From the NCBI GenBank assembly GCA_025677825.1, contig JAIXMO010000007.1, positions 1 to 64,000 of the forward strand: a stretch of DNA of 64,000 nucleotides. The letters are read 5' to 3'. Origin of the DNA: Helicostylum pulchrum (lineage: Eukaryota > Mucoromycota > Mucoromycetes > Mucorales > Mucoraceae). Below are positions 44,063 to 55,406 of this stretch, one piece after another; within the stretch, counting starts at the first letter, position 1; each line of letters begins with the position of its first letter. The notes under the pieces are model-generated. The model worked only from the letters and a program-made list of their open reading frames with translations. It was not told the DNA's origin and ran no database searches. Position numbers and translations under genes: made by a program.

Positions 44063-45394
44063 CTGTAATGTAACGAGGTGGCCCTTTTTTTTCTGCGCAC
44101 TGCCAATCAGAACTATATCCGTGTTAAAAAAAAATAGTTGCTTTGCATGATGAAAGTAGTTTATCCAGCCAAACCAGTCTAGCAAGACTAACGTAGATTC
44201 CTTTTTTTTTTATACATAGGGAATCATCTTTTTGACATTACGCGACAGCTCAATTTATTCAGTGCTGGTACCATTAGAAACCAAGCAAATATGTTTATGA
44301 TTGGCTGCCTATTGTAGATACTGTTTTGATTACATGAGCGGGACTAATCGAGCCATGTGTTTTGTCGCAATTTCCCCCCACTATTTAAGCTCTTTTTCTT
44401 TTTTCTTTTTTCTTTTCTCTTTTATAACTATATTTTATTTTATTACTCTCTTTTATCGGTACGAATGAATTTCTTATATTTTTTTTAAAACAATGATTAC
44501 TAATAAAACATGTCGATCTACATAGCTTTAAACAGATTATCCTACATATAGGCGACGTATAAGTCCTGTTTAGAAGAAAGAAAAAAAGTTGGTTCCATCA
44601 TATAAACAACGGAGATAGTTTTCAAATAGATGATCTCATGTTTTTACGGGAACTGTCTTATTTAGAAAAAAAATCTTTTGACAAGGGAAAGTAAACAAAT
44701 CATGCAAAAAAAAAGGAAGGTAGTACAAATTAGACATACCTTTCCCTTTTTTTTTTTACTCTTTTCACCTTTACCTCTCTACAACTTATGTCCCGTCTTT
44801 TAACTGCGTCGATTTATATTTCAACATTGGAAGAGGCAATACTGTTAACGTAAGTATGAAAAAAAAGTGAAAGTGTTTGCAAAAAAAAACATCTTGATTA
44901 CTCCATATCCACTCAAGTAAACAGGTTTTTAAAATAATGAGTTTCAAATATTTGTTTAAAAAACAAAGAAACCACCTCCTTTCGATTATATAGATAACTT
45001 GTTTTTTTCTCACACAGATATCAAATAATGTCTTTTCGTTTTTTTGTAAGGAAAAATGCATGAAATAAATTAGTTTTACCTTTCGAAAATATAATCCATA
45101 TCTATAGCAATTTAACCATATCAATTTTTACTAGTAATAAATGTATATATCTTTTTATTTTATAAAAAAAAAGATAAAAATCTTTTGTTTATATGAACAT
45201 TTATAGAAATAGATACTAAATCACATGAAAAAAATTACGTAGTTTTTTTTTTTTAAAAAAAAAAGTATAAAAGGGCGTGTATTTTTCAGTTTTTTTTTAA
45301 AAAAACTACCCTCTGCAAAAAAAAAAAAACCTTTTATACTACACGTAAAACTTTACTCACAAAATATACTCAAATTCTCCTAAAATAATGTTCA
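44063..45394. other. Gene-free AT-rich region
   Basis: No gene seen. It has several long A and T tracts that can pair with each other (45241-45330). The 112-codon minus frame at 44786-45124 has no motif. Confidence 0.55.
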
Positions 45395-45960
45395 AGTACT
45401 ACTGAAACTCTGCTTATTCTTCTCAGTACAAAAAAAAAACATTGGTAGCTATTGGTCCCTCTTCTGCTTTCTGTTACTGCTTTATTTTGTTTCAAGTCGT
45501 TTGTGATGCACGGACCTACTCTGTCCATTTTGCAGATTTATAACTGTTGTCAATGGCTGGCTCTACTACTCTTCTCAATACAGAAACAAACGGTAGGTAT
45601 TGGTTTCTCCCTGGTTTCGTCTTCTTTAAATCCCTACTAGTATTAAGTGATACTAAGACCTATTATAGTGGGTGGGTGGTTTTGTAGATATAAATGTTTT
45701 CCATGGCTGGCTGTTACTCTTGTCAATATAAAACAAATGGTAGGTGGTTATCTGGTCTCTTCTTGGGTTCGCTGTGTATTTGGAACCCCTACTAGTATTT
45801 CGTAATACTAAGAGCGGTTCAGATTGTTTTGTAGATATCGTTGCCGTTCATGGCTGGCTTTACTACTCTTCGGTCAATATAGAACACGTGGTAGGTGGTT
45901 ATTTGGTCTCTTTCGGCTTAATGGTTGGTTATGGTCAAAAGGTTGGTGCACTCGTATTTA
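45395..45960 (+). repeat. Degenerate tandem repeat, period about 149 bp, nearly four copies
   Basis: The anchor word GGTAG followed by T/C-rich sequence recurs at 45444, 45592, 45739 and 45890 (spacing 148, 147, 151). A second anchor, ATGGCTGGCT, recurs at about 45553, 45703 and 45850, and CCCTACTAGTATT occurs in two copies. Units diverge by point changes and small indels. In one frame each unit encodes a Trp-Leu-Ala-Leu-rich hydrophobic stretch, but the frame is not kept through the array. Confidence 0.8.
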
Positions 45961-46154
45961 TTGTAAATCTAACACCTCCTCGTGGTTACCCTTGTCGACT
46001 TTCTTCGGAAAGGCTAACGTGTAAGTATCTTTATATATTTGATAAAAATGAAAGTTTACAAATAAAAAAGTCTCCAATAAAAACTACCAATAAGATGAAA
46101 AAGTCTCTTTTCTAATGTAATTTTGCTTGTCAAATATTGCTGGGTATAATTATC

Positions 46155-46217
46155 TCGTCCACTGTTCAATATAAGGGTATGTTTGATTTAAGGGTGGATT
46201 TTTTCCACTCTTAAATA
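46155..46217 (+). repeat. Dispersed hairpin repeat, copy 3
   Basis: CGTCCACTGTTCAATATAAG, then GATTTAAGGGTGGATTTTTT and CCACTCTTAAAT, closely match the unit at 25156-25202, with a partial internal duplication. Confidence 0.7.
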
Positions 46218-46342
46218 CGTCTTTTCTTTTGGAAGTCATATTTCATAATCAAATTTCATACTACAAGCAAAAAGATCTTTTTATATAGTATGTGCACATC
46301 TTTCAAACGAAGCCTTTTCCTGTTATATGCTGGTGCAAACAG

Positions 46343-46393
46343 ATACGGTTCGCTTCAAAATGGAATAACCACAGCAAATAAAAGGTAAATGTA
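46343..46393 (+). repeat. Dispersed 51-bp repeat (ATACGGTTCGCTT...), copy 1
   Basis: ATACGGTTCGCTTCAAAATG and GGAATAACCACAGCAAATAA match 62516-62566 with only a few changes. A shorter relative, GGGATAACCGCAG, lies at 62943-62955. Confidence 0.75.
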
Positions 46394-46399
46394 CCACAC

Positions 46400-46560
46400 T
46401 TTTTTAATCGACCGTTGAAGCAATAGAACGATATCAAACATATATCGTTGAAAATTTTCAACGCTATCGTGCGTTGGGATATCTTCAACAACCAATACCC
46501 TATCGTTGTATTGTTGCATCAATCGGTTTCGTCACGCGTTGAAACTGCTATCTCTATTTG
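46400..46560 (+). repeat. Diverged copy of the terminal region of dispersed repeat A/B
   Basis: Contains several ATCGTTG/CAACGATA words and ends GTTGAAACTGCTATCTCTAT, the same terminus as arms A and B. The rest is too diverged to align by eye. Confidence 0.5.
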
Positions 46561-46732
46561 AGATAGACCTAATAAGTGTAAGCCTTAATCTTCCTCTCTT
46601 TCCTAAAGTAAGGATAACTACTCGATTAATCTGAAAAAACTTTGATTAAGAAATTATATTTTTATTTTACTAAACACATTCTATTTTCAAACGGTAAAAT
46701 ATGATTAGCTAGATAACAAAAATTCGAGTAAA

Positions 46733-48067
46733 TCACAAAATTTTAGAAGCACTGTTGTAGATTTCCTTTGATACTTCTGATCTCAAAAACTCGATAATTG
46801 GAGCCGACTCTTTAAATTCAATACTGCATTTTAAAATAGTTTTAATCCACTTTATGTAAAACAGAAAAATGCTATGTATATATTACCTTTCATCATGATA
46901 GTAAATGGTTTCAATAGGTAACAAAAGTCTAGACGTACCTAGAAAAAGAAATCCGAGGTTACATTCCAAAGTTACTCGAGAACACAATAAAGATAGTTAC
47001 TAGTAATAAAGCATCCGATCCATTTCCCATCTACAGCATCTTGAAACTTTGGAAAAGACCACTCTAATTTAATATTATGTTTTTCACAAATGGAAATAAC
47101 AATCTTCAAAATTGACCCCAATAAAATGTGATCCAAGCTAGCACACATGACTACAGGTTTATCGTCTACCAGCTTTACTGCCAAAAAATTAGATGCCATA
47201 CCTTCATACAATTGATCCTTATCGTCCATCAAAATAACCTCATTGACATCTTTAGCTTTATTCTTTTCTAATTGTGATCGATCTCTCACCCATTGTGAAT
47301 CTTTTACTTCGGGTGCCTTTCGTTCCTTCTTTTCTATCTCGACTCTAACTCGTTTACCTGAAGGAATAGATGGAAGTTGAGCAAAATGTGCTGCAAATAA
47401 TGGTATTTCTTTCTATATTTTTTTTCCCGTTCTTAGTTCGTTGATAGAAAAAGCTTTTTTTTTTACAAGTACCTCAAGTGAATAAGTAACCATAATGGAA
47501 ATCTTTGCTTCAAAAGGATGAGAACTATGTGTTGTTGTATCAACTTGATCATAATAAGTCTCGAGTCCCTTCTTTAACAAAGGCAAAACTTTAGCTTCAA
47601 ACTGCTTAGGGTCTCTAAACGAAGCCATAGCCTGTTGAACCTTTTCGTTATTTGGTTCTGAACCAAAAGACATGTGAGAAACAGAATTAGTGATTCTTTT
47701 TACATGAGTATTGAATTCAACAATGGCATCTCTATGAACTGTACGCATGCCGGTATAAGCCCCTGTTTTATATAAAAAAAATCGGTTAAGCATGACTCTT
47801 AATAATAGTTACTTGACTTTACCACTAGGATACGAAAGTATAAACTGATTAAAGGTTAGATTTCCTTTTACAATTTGGTATTTTGCATCTTTTGGACTTG
47901 CAATAGCATTCACTTGTTCAATAACAACTAAAATAAATAGGTAAGCGATATAAACTTTTTTGAGGATGTGTGGGATAGTTCCTACGTGAAGTATAGGTAG
48001 AGATAGACATGCGTTGAAATAAACACTTTTGAGCCAAGGTCTTGGGGTTTCGTAATGCCGCAGACAT
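46733..48067 (-). CDS. Class IV PLP-dependent aminotransferase, probably mitochondrial
   Basis: Six exons on the minus strand: 48067-47986, 47927-47823, 47762-47473, 47412-47001, 46938-46887, 46823-46733. They give 343 residues. The first exon encodes a basic, Ser/Thr-rich leader without acids (MSAALRNPKTLAQ, ending FQRMSISTYTS), a likely mitochondrial presequence. Class IV fold landmarks follow: SYPSGAYTGMRTVHRDAIVE, then NTHVKRITNS, EVILMDDKDQLYEGMASNF and GCFITSTSRLLLPI. Lys196 (EVKDSQW) lies exactly 20 residues before the conserved (D/N)E, the spacing of the Schiff-base lysine in E. coli ADC lyase. It could be a branched-chain aminotransferase-like enzyme or an aminodeoxychorismate lyase; motifs alone do not decide. 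Confidence 0.82.
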
Positions 48068-49524
48068 GAAGAAAAAGTCACAAGCCGGTTCGGCTCTTGG
48101 TAGAATGGTACCTGAAAAAAAGCAAACAGACAGAAACGAACGAAGCGGAGTCAGGGGGGTTTTTTTTTTATTTTCAAGGTTTTTGAAGGCCATATAAGTC
48201 CCTGATATAAGAAAAAAAAACGATATACAAAAATAAATTAATCAAGAGATTTTCTCTTTGGTAGTGTGTATATTTTTCTGATAGAGGTATAAAGTGCCCT
48301 GAATGCCACAGTAATATTGGACGTCATAGTAACTACACAAGAATTCGTAGTTTCTTTGCTGAAAAATGTTATTTCAGTCGACGATAGTTCTAGAAGCGCC
48401 CCATACCAAATAGGGAAGATGTCTTGATTAAACAACAAACAGCACATCTACACCAACAAAAACGATAACATACTAGCTGTCAAACGACTGATACTGTTCT
48501 CCCCCCCCCCCTTTTTTTGTATGTACGGGTATATAACTATAACAGCCATTCAAAAAAGAATATATGTATACATCCGTAAGTTGTATTAGAATAAATATGT
48601 GCTACTTAAAAAAGACATGTACATATGTCGCACCACCGAGTTTAAATTTCGTGTTTATTATTTATTCGAAAAAGATGGATGCGTTTAAATTCATACTGAC
48701 TAGAGCATTTAGTGAAAGAGATATCATTAGGCATACATTGTTGTTGAACGATGTGTTTCGGTAAGGTACATAATAAGTTTTTTTTTTAAAATTTTGAGCA
48801 GTTTTTATAACTATACAAACTGTTTAGATTGAAAAGGTGTATGTATATATAACTTATAGTAGTTTATTGGTTATTATAATCCGAAAAAAGTATTTCGTTA
48901 CTGTAAAATTTAAACATGAAACCTTTTTTTTATATGAAATGTTTCAAATCACATATAAACAAAACGATTTTATTTTTGAAAGCGCAACTTATTTTTGAAA
49001 GTGTATAAACTTATGAAAAAAGCTAATCTACATCTAGATAAAAACGTGAGTTTTTCTCTATTTTTCATATGATTTTAGTAAAAAAACTATATATATAGTT
49101 TGCTGGAAAAAAAGTTGTGCACCCAAGGGAAAAAAAACCGTATATTTTATCAAATATAAATAATGCGATTGATTTATACATGATTTGATTACACTAAAAG
49201 GTGTATTTAGGTTTCTCCATTTTTCGAATTTTTATGACATGGTATTTTATAAGAGTACGAATTAACAAGTATGGAACATCATTAACATTATTTTATTTTG
49301 TGGGGAAAAAGAAAAAGAAACACAACGGGGTTGTATTAAATCTTTGTCCAGGTTAAGATATTTGGTGAAATGGTGAATTGAAAGCACGCAGCCAATTAAT
49401 GCTTATAAATGTATCTAAAAAGAGGTCTTCTATCCCCCTCCCCTTATCTTAGTTTTTTTTTATCTCTCTTTTTTTTTTTTACTTTTTTACTTTTTTTCCA
49501 TCTCTAGTTACATTGTCATTAACA
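48068..49524. promoter_or_regulatory. Divergent intergenic region between the aminotransferase and the Ert1-like regulator
   Basis: About 1.45 kb with no gene seen. A C10 run lies near 48501-48512. The T/CT-rich tract just before 49510 is typical of promoters in this window. Small frames (48238-48447, 48564-48764) have no motif. Confidence 0.45.
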
Positions 49525-51115
49525 ATGACTGAGCAACGTACTCTAGATAATAAAGAGCAGAGGGAGTCAAGTCCCGAAAATAACGGAACGGACTCTTCAA
49601 CTGCTACCGCGGGGAAAAAAAAGAGGACAGGACCAAAAAGAAGAAAAGTAACACATGGTAAAATTGATACATATATATATTTTTTTTGTTTCTCTTATTA
49701 ATATCAATCATTAGCGTGTGTCTATTGTAGAAGGTCACATATGACTTGTGATGACGGTAAGTATAAATAAATCATATTTTATTTTTTAATTTATGTATGT
49801 ACTGATATATATATATAAAAACGTGGGTGATTTTTCTTGCAGGTAGACCATGTCAAAGATGTATAAAACGTAGTATTGGCCATTTATGTCACGATGAAAT
49901 TAAGACACCATCCAATGCAAACAACAATAAAACGAATGGTTCTTCAGCACCTGTAACGAAAAAGTCAACTACCTTTGTAGATACTTCTTCTTCTTCAATC
50001 CCAGTTGTGCCACAACATCTTGTGGGTAAAATTATCAATAGTTACACTATTCACATAAATTTAAATTCATGAATATTTTTTTTTTTTTTTTTTTTTTTGT
50101 AGCTACACCTAGTAATTTAGGCGGTTTACCTTTACAATTCTTTGGTCAAATGGGTACTGGTCAATTAACGTTTGCAAGTGAACAAATGGGAAATGAAATA
50201 TCCGTCATCAGCAATTTCTTGGATTCTTTAGGTTCTGAATCACAAATATTTAAACCACAAGCAGACAATGATCAACAGCAACAGCAGCAACAGCAACAAC
50301 AACAGCAGCAGCAGCAACAACAACAACAAGTAAACTCTACGGAGAAATTCTTTTTAACTGCTGCAGATCCTTCAGATGGTAGATTAGAAGACCGTCTAAC
50401 AGAAGTTATCAATGCAAAATACGAAGCGGGATTTCTAAAACCATATAATTATGTCAATGGTTATGCAAGGCTACAAAAATATATGGATAACAAGTAAGTC
50501 TTTTTTCTAACCTGTATAATAACAGTCCTTTTTTAAAAAAAAAATATTTTTTTTTTTTGCATAAGCATGTCTGCTTCTACGAGACAACGTATTTTAAATG
50601 TCATGGGAACATTTCGGCCCGCATTTAGATCTGTTGCTCAATCATTGACAGATATTGATTTAATTCTGGTTGAAGAAGCCTTTGAAAGGTTATTGCTGGA
50701 TTATGATAGAGTGTTTAGTTCAATGGGAATTCCTGCTTGTTTATGGCGTCGTACGGGCGAAATCTATAAGGGAAATAAAGAGTTTGCGTCTTTAGTAAAT
50801 GTGCCGATTGAAGATCTTCGTGAAGGCAGATTATGTATATATGAATTAATGGCAGAAGAATCCGCTGTCAATTATTGGGAGAAGTATGGAAATATAGCAT
50901 TCGATCCAGGACAAAAAGCCGTCTTAACATCATGTCTTTTAAAAAGTAACAATACCAGTGTTATATCTTGTTGCTTTTCTTTTACCATTAGAAGAGATAA
51001 ATATAATATTCCTGTAAGTATTTTTATTTTTTTATACATGTATAAAATCACTATTAAAACATTTTCTATTTAGACTGTCATTGTAGGTAACTTTTTACCT
51101 GTACAACTTCAATAA
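49525..51115 (+). CDS. Zn2Cys6/PAS transcription factor, Ert1/AcuK-like (gluconeogenesis regulator family)
   Basis: Six exons, 49525-49657, 49715-49756, 49843-50025, 50103-50493, 50566-51013 and 51074-51115, give 412 residues. After a basic GPKRRKVTH patch the zinc cluster is assembled across three exons: ACVYCRRSHMTCDDGRPCQR followed by CIKRSIGHLCHDE. This spacing and wording is typical of AcuK/AcuM/Ert1/Rds2. A Gln tract of about 20 residues follows (about 50272-50328). The C-terminal half holds a PAS-like domain (GIPACLWRRTGEIYKGNKEF) and ends SFTIRRDKYNIPTVIVGNFL, also a family feature. These factors activate gluconeogenic genes on non-fermentable carbon; this is family knowledge. The stop codon is only 26 bases from that of the convergent ING gene. 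Confidence 0.82.
50272..50328 (+). repeat. CAG/CAA tract encoding poly-glutamine
   Basis: An almost uninterrupted run of CAA and CAG codons inside the Ert1-like gene. Mixed codons make it more stable than a pure triplet repeat. Confidence 0.9.
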
Positions 51116-51141
51116 TAAAATAATTATAATAATAGATTTAT

Positions 51142-52341
51142 TTATGATCTTCTTTGCTTTCCTTTATATTTATTACAATTATCGCAATACCATTTTCCTT
51201 TCGGTACAGTCTTTAAGTCTACACAAGCAAGATGAAACCATTCGATATCACACTAATTGCTATATAAGTACTTTTGTTCCTTTTGTTCCTTTTATTAGTT
51301 TTTTTTTTAGTTTGTCTATTACCTCTGCATTATCGCATGCTACCATTTCCCCATAAGAAACACCTTGACAGTAACAATAGACTGGTTCATTTGGGTCAAC
51401 AGACATGTCAGTCTCTGATCTAAAGGGTGCATTTTCTTTAAGTTAGTCTTTTTTCTTTGTACCTTTTTTGGTGTAAAATCTTACGACTTCAATTTCCCGC
51501 TTTTTCTAGAAGGTAATGCTTTCATTGGCTTGCCTTTGTCGGTATGAGTTCTAGCATCCTTTAATGATCTTGGTATACTCATCATCTCTTCTTTTGCTGC
51601 TCTTCTCTCTAATAATAAAAAGAGAGATACTAGTTTAATACCAGATACATATGTGTGTACATACATTCATTTTACTTTTGGCAGACTGTGACTCTTTTCT
51701 ATCATTGATCTTCTTTGTGATCTTCTCTTTAGAGGACAACTTTGAATACTCACGCAATGTTTTGGACGAAGGTGCCAAACCAGGTAATGACGCAATACGA
51801 AGTTTTCCGATAGGATAATTCTCTTCAAATTTAACCAAATTGGCGTCTAAACGATTGCAATGACGATCAACCTACAATATATAAAAACGTTAATAAGCAT
51901 TATCATGATGTCACTGGTTAAATTTTACTGCATCCGATGTCACTTTAGCAAGTGCCGCTTTTTCACTACTTCTTTGTGCTGTCTCAGTGAGTAAATCCAC
52001 CATTGCTTTTAGCTTTATAAATCGATCGTTTGCGTCCAAGTTATCAATATTATCAATTAAGTCGATAGCTGCTTTTGCTGTTGAAGCGGTTGAATCTAAT
52101 AAAAGCGTTCAATTATCACATAGAATTGTTTGTTCTCTTCTTTTTTACCTTGTGCATAACCATCCATTTCTTTCAAAAGTGTAAAATTCTTTTGAAGATC
52201 GATTTGAAGCGCTTCAATGACTGTACGTAAAAAAAAAAAAGAATGAGTAAACACGTTTACTACAATAGAAAAAAAGAGTGTTTGCTTACTATCAATGTAA
52301 TCATCAATATATACAAGATTGTCTACCATTGCTTTTGTCAT
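51142..52341 (-). CDS. ING-family PHD-finger histone reader
   Basis: Seven exons on the minus strand: 52341-52290, 52220-52149, 52095-51929, 51871-51676, 51608-51485, 51419-51323, 51252-51142. They give 272 residues. The N-terminal half is the helical ING dimerisation/HAT-binding domain. A basic linker follows, then the PHD finger joined across the last two exons: [31 protein letters not shown] and [13 protein letters not shown] (C4HC3). The aromatic and Gly-Glu-Met residues that cage H3K4me3 are present. ING proteins (Yng1, Yng2, Pho23) recruit histone acetyltransferase or deacetylase complexes to H3K4me3. Which complex applies here is not clear. A polybasic tail (KGKQRRS) follows the finger. 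Confidence 0.9.
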
Positions 52342-52506
52342 CTCTTTATTAAAAAAAAAAGGGAAAAAGAGAGAGAGAGAGAAAGGAAATAAAGTTTCGT
52401 TTATGTGTACCTGAGATACAAAATAAATAATAAAAAGTTCCCGGTAAAATATTTAATGCAGACTTTTTTTTTATTATCATTATATTTGGATATTTACAAG
52501 GTGAGG

Positions 52507-55225
52507 TTAAGGTAAAAACATATTATTAGACGCTTGAGTTTCAGTAAAGAAGCTATCCCAGCCTATTATACACAAAAATTATTACTTGGTAAAAAAAATA
52601 ATCTCTCTCCGTTATAATTTGACTTACCTTGTACATCAAACCCTCGGTTAACACTGTCGTTGGTAGAGAAAGGTGGTCCAGCAGTAGAAAATAACTGTTG
52701 CCATGCCGCTTGTGATAAAGCGGGGGTTCCTCCAAGACCGCCGTTCAATAACCAACTCCCTGAATCAGCTTTATTATCCGGCTGTAAATAGTCATTATCG
52801 AGCAGCAAAGAAGTTTGTTGCTGCTGTATGTTTTGTTGTTGCTGCTGTATGCATCGTTGCTGTTGCTGATGTTGTTGCTGATGTTGTTGCTGATGTTGTT
52901 GTTGTTGCGGCTGCGACTGCTGCTGCTGCTGCTGCTGCTGTTGTTGTTCCTGATTCTGTTGTTGATGTTGTTGTCGTTGCTGTAAAGGAGGAATGACTTC
53001 CTGCTGATCAGGTGCGTTTAACAAGCTGGTTAAGTTTTGAAGGAATGGAATTAATGGCGGACCAGCTGGTACATCATCAGATAGTGGACCCAAACATTCG
53101 TTTATACAAATATTAACATATTCTTTAGCTTGTTTTGAAACAGTGGGATCTTTACTGGTACAATTATATACATGAATTAACGAGGCTTGAAATACTGAAT
53201 AAGCTGCAAAATTCCAGCCAAATTTCGCTATTGCCGTCACAGGCGTTGCTCTCGCTACATCTACCGCCAACTTTGCAGCATTTGTACAAAGTTCAGAAGC
53301 TCTCGAGAGAGAAGGTAGATCATCGTCATTTTGTTCTAATACCACAAACGGCCTGTGTAAAAGTAAGACAACGGCATGATAACAAATGGTAAGCGGACCA
53401 CCTTCAGTAATTTTTTTGGATCCTGCATAAAGAAGGGGATTCAATCGCATCTCTAATAAATCTGTTTCTGTTATTTTATACGCATGAGGTACATTTATAA
53501 ACCATTCTTCCAACATCTTTTGTAAACTTCGTACGGTTTGTTCCATTGTATGCGTCTTGTATCCATTTAATTTAGCCTTAGGCGAGTAAATTCTTCGAAG
53601 GATTTCTCCCAAGATACCAGATAATTTAATAAAATTAACAAATATAATCATATCATCGTTGTTTTCGGTTCCATAGTTAAGTGGTAGGTCGATATCACAG
53701 TCTGAATCCGCAATAGCAAGTGGTCTACCCATCACCGCACAACACCATCGGTCAGTAATATACGTGCTGTACCATAACTTCTTTCTTCGCTCTTTAAATC
53801 GTTCGGATACTTCAACTGTTGTGATGGATCGATGTAAGCCTAAATCTTGTGCCATTCTAACTGCCATCCCAGCTAAAATCCAATTTCTATATGAACTTGT
53901 TGAATAAGTAGGGTGTGTGCACATTACTAAAAGTGCTTGGATAGTAACAATACGCGGTTTTAAATATTCTCGTCGAACTAATACGTTTGCTCTATCCAGC
54001 AATATCTTGAAGATATCATCACGTTCTACACCAGCATCACGAAATACAGGATCACTGCTTTTTAACAAGAAGCAAGAATAAGTGCAGATAGCGTACGTTA
54101 ATAAAGGGGCAGGAGGTGGTGTTGTTCTTCCTTCAAAGGCATCCATATATTCGTCCTTTTCTAGTACGGGTAAAGTGGTATGATCATTATTAAAATAAGT
54201 ATGTACTAGTGCAATCAATACCGATCTCGGTACATTGCTATCCAATTCTTCTTTATCAAATGCGTTCTGACAAGCTTCTTCGTCCGCTGTAGTATCTCTT
54301 ACTACCATTAAATCATTATCAGACTCACCCATTCTTCGAAGCCGATAAAGACCTTCGCCATCTATAGAGGGCAGGTACAGTGACTTTTTGTCGTTGGGGT
54401 TGGATTGCCGGTATTCATCGTCAGATTTATCATTCGATAAAATATCGCCAACAATATAATAACCTGATGAACTTCCATGGTATCGAACTACTTTCTCTCG
54501 TGAATTATTTACATTTACTTCATTATTATCGGTTTCTAATGATAATGATGGTACTGGTGGTACTGGTGGTGGCGATGATGATAAAGGTTCAATATGTTGA
54601 CTCTTTCTTTTTTTAGACGTCGTAGGAGGTCCTTGTTTAGGTGTTAATGGTGGTGGAGGTGGTGTATTGGGTGTGTCACTTCCTATCGAGTTTAATAACT
54701 GTTCCATCTTTTCTAACCTTGTTTCTAAGCTTTCGATATACCTTTTTTTTTTTTTTTTGAAATTAAAAATTTATGCAAAAATAATCATCCCCCTTTTTTT
54801 CTTACCCTTTTGGCGGCCCTCTCTTTTTCGCAGTCTAAAACAAATAAATTAGCATGGTTTTTTTTTTATTTTTATGTGATATATTTACATCGTGAAAAGT
54901 ACACTCCCACTCATACTGTCTGCAAGTCGTACAGGGATGTTTCGTATCAACATCACATCTAAAAAATTATTTTTTTAGATATAACAAAAAAAAAAAAAAG
55001 TTTTTAAAAAGTATCTGTCTTACTTTATTTTTTTACGTCTACACGTGTCGCCTAAAAATTATATACATTTAAAACAAGCTATTGTATTTTTCTTTTTTCT
55101 GGTTGTGTATATTTACAAGCTCTTGTAATTCGAGTTCGTCTTGGATTAGAAGTACCCGAATTCGACGCAGGATGAAACTCTTCTGTATTCTGGCTACTGC
55201 TACTTGGTACAGACTGCTGGTTCAT
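52507..55225 (-). CDS. Zn2Cys6 transcription factor with fungal-specific regulatory domain
   Basis: Six exons on the minus strand: 55225-55117, 55051-55024, 54958-54889, 54834-54806, 54741-52628, 52562-52507. They give 801 residues. Four short exons build the DNA-binding part: CDTCRRKKIKCDVDTKHP followed by CTTCRQYEWECTF (C-2-C-6-C-7-C-2-C-6-C, Cys37 to Cys65), then KKRGPPKGYIESLETRLEKM, the linker and coiled coil of the XlnR/Cat8-like branch. The middle is the fungal_trans regulatory domain (LLVMCTHPTYSTSSYRNWIL, GMAVRMAQDLGLHRS, DRWCCAVMGRPLAIADSDCD). The C-terminal region holds a Gln/His-rich activation-type tract. The target pathway cannot be told; control of carbon use is a fair guess. 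Confidence 0.85.
52795..52990 (-). repeat. Gln/His codon repeat (CAG/CAA/CAT)
   Basis: On the minus strand a long run of CAG/CAA codons with regularly inserted His codons (CAACAGCAACAT-like units). It lies in the C-terminal part of the Zn2Cys6 gene. Confidence 0.85.
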
Positions 55226-55406
55226 TCCACTTGAATATGTATGTTTTATATAAAATTATAAAAAGAAGAGAGAGGTAGAGAAAATAGTATGCGAAAAATA
55301 TTTTATTAATCCAAAAAAAAAAAAGAGAAATCCTATTCGGCTTAATTGTTCTTCCGATAGAGCGAAAAAAAAAACGGCATAACTTTTGCCGCGGGTGGAC
55401 ACACTC

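Noticed and set aside
44786..45124. 112-codon minus-strand ORF in the repeat island
   Set aside because: Phe/Leu/Lys-rich composition as expected from AT-rich random sequence; no motif.
45395..45960. The 149-bp array as a CRISPR or an LTR pair
   Set aside because: Units are contiguous and diverged with no unique spacers, and no internal retroelement genes lie between copies. This is a eukaryotic nuclear sequence.
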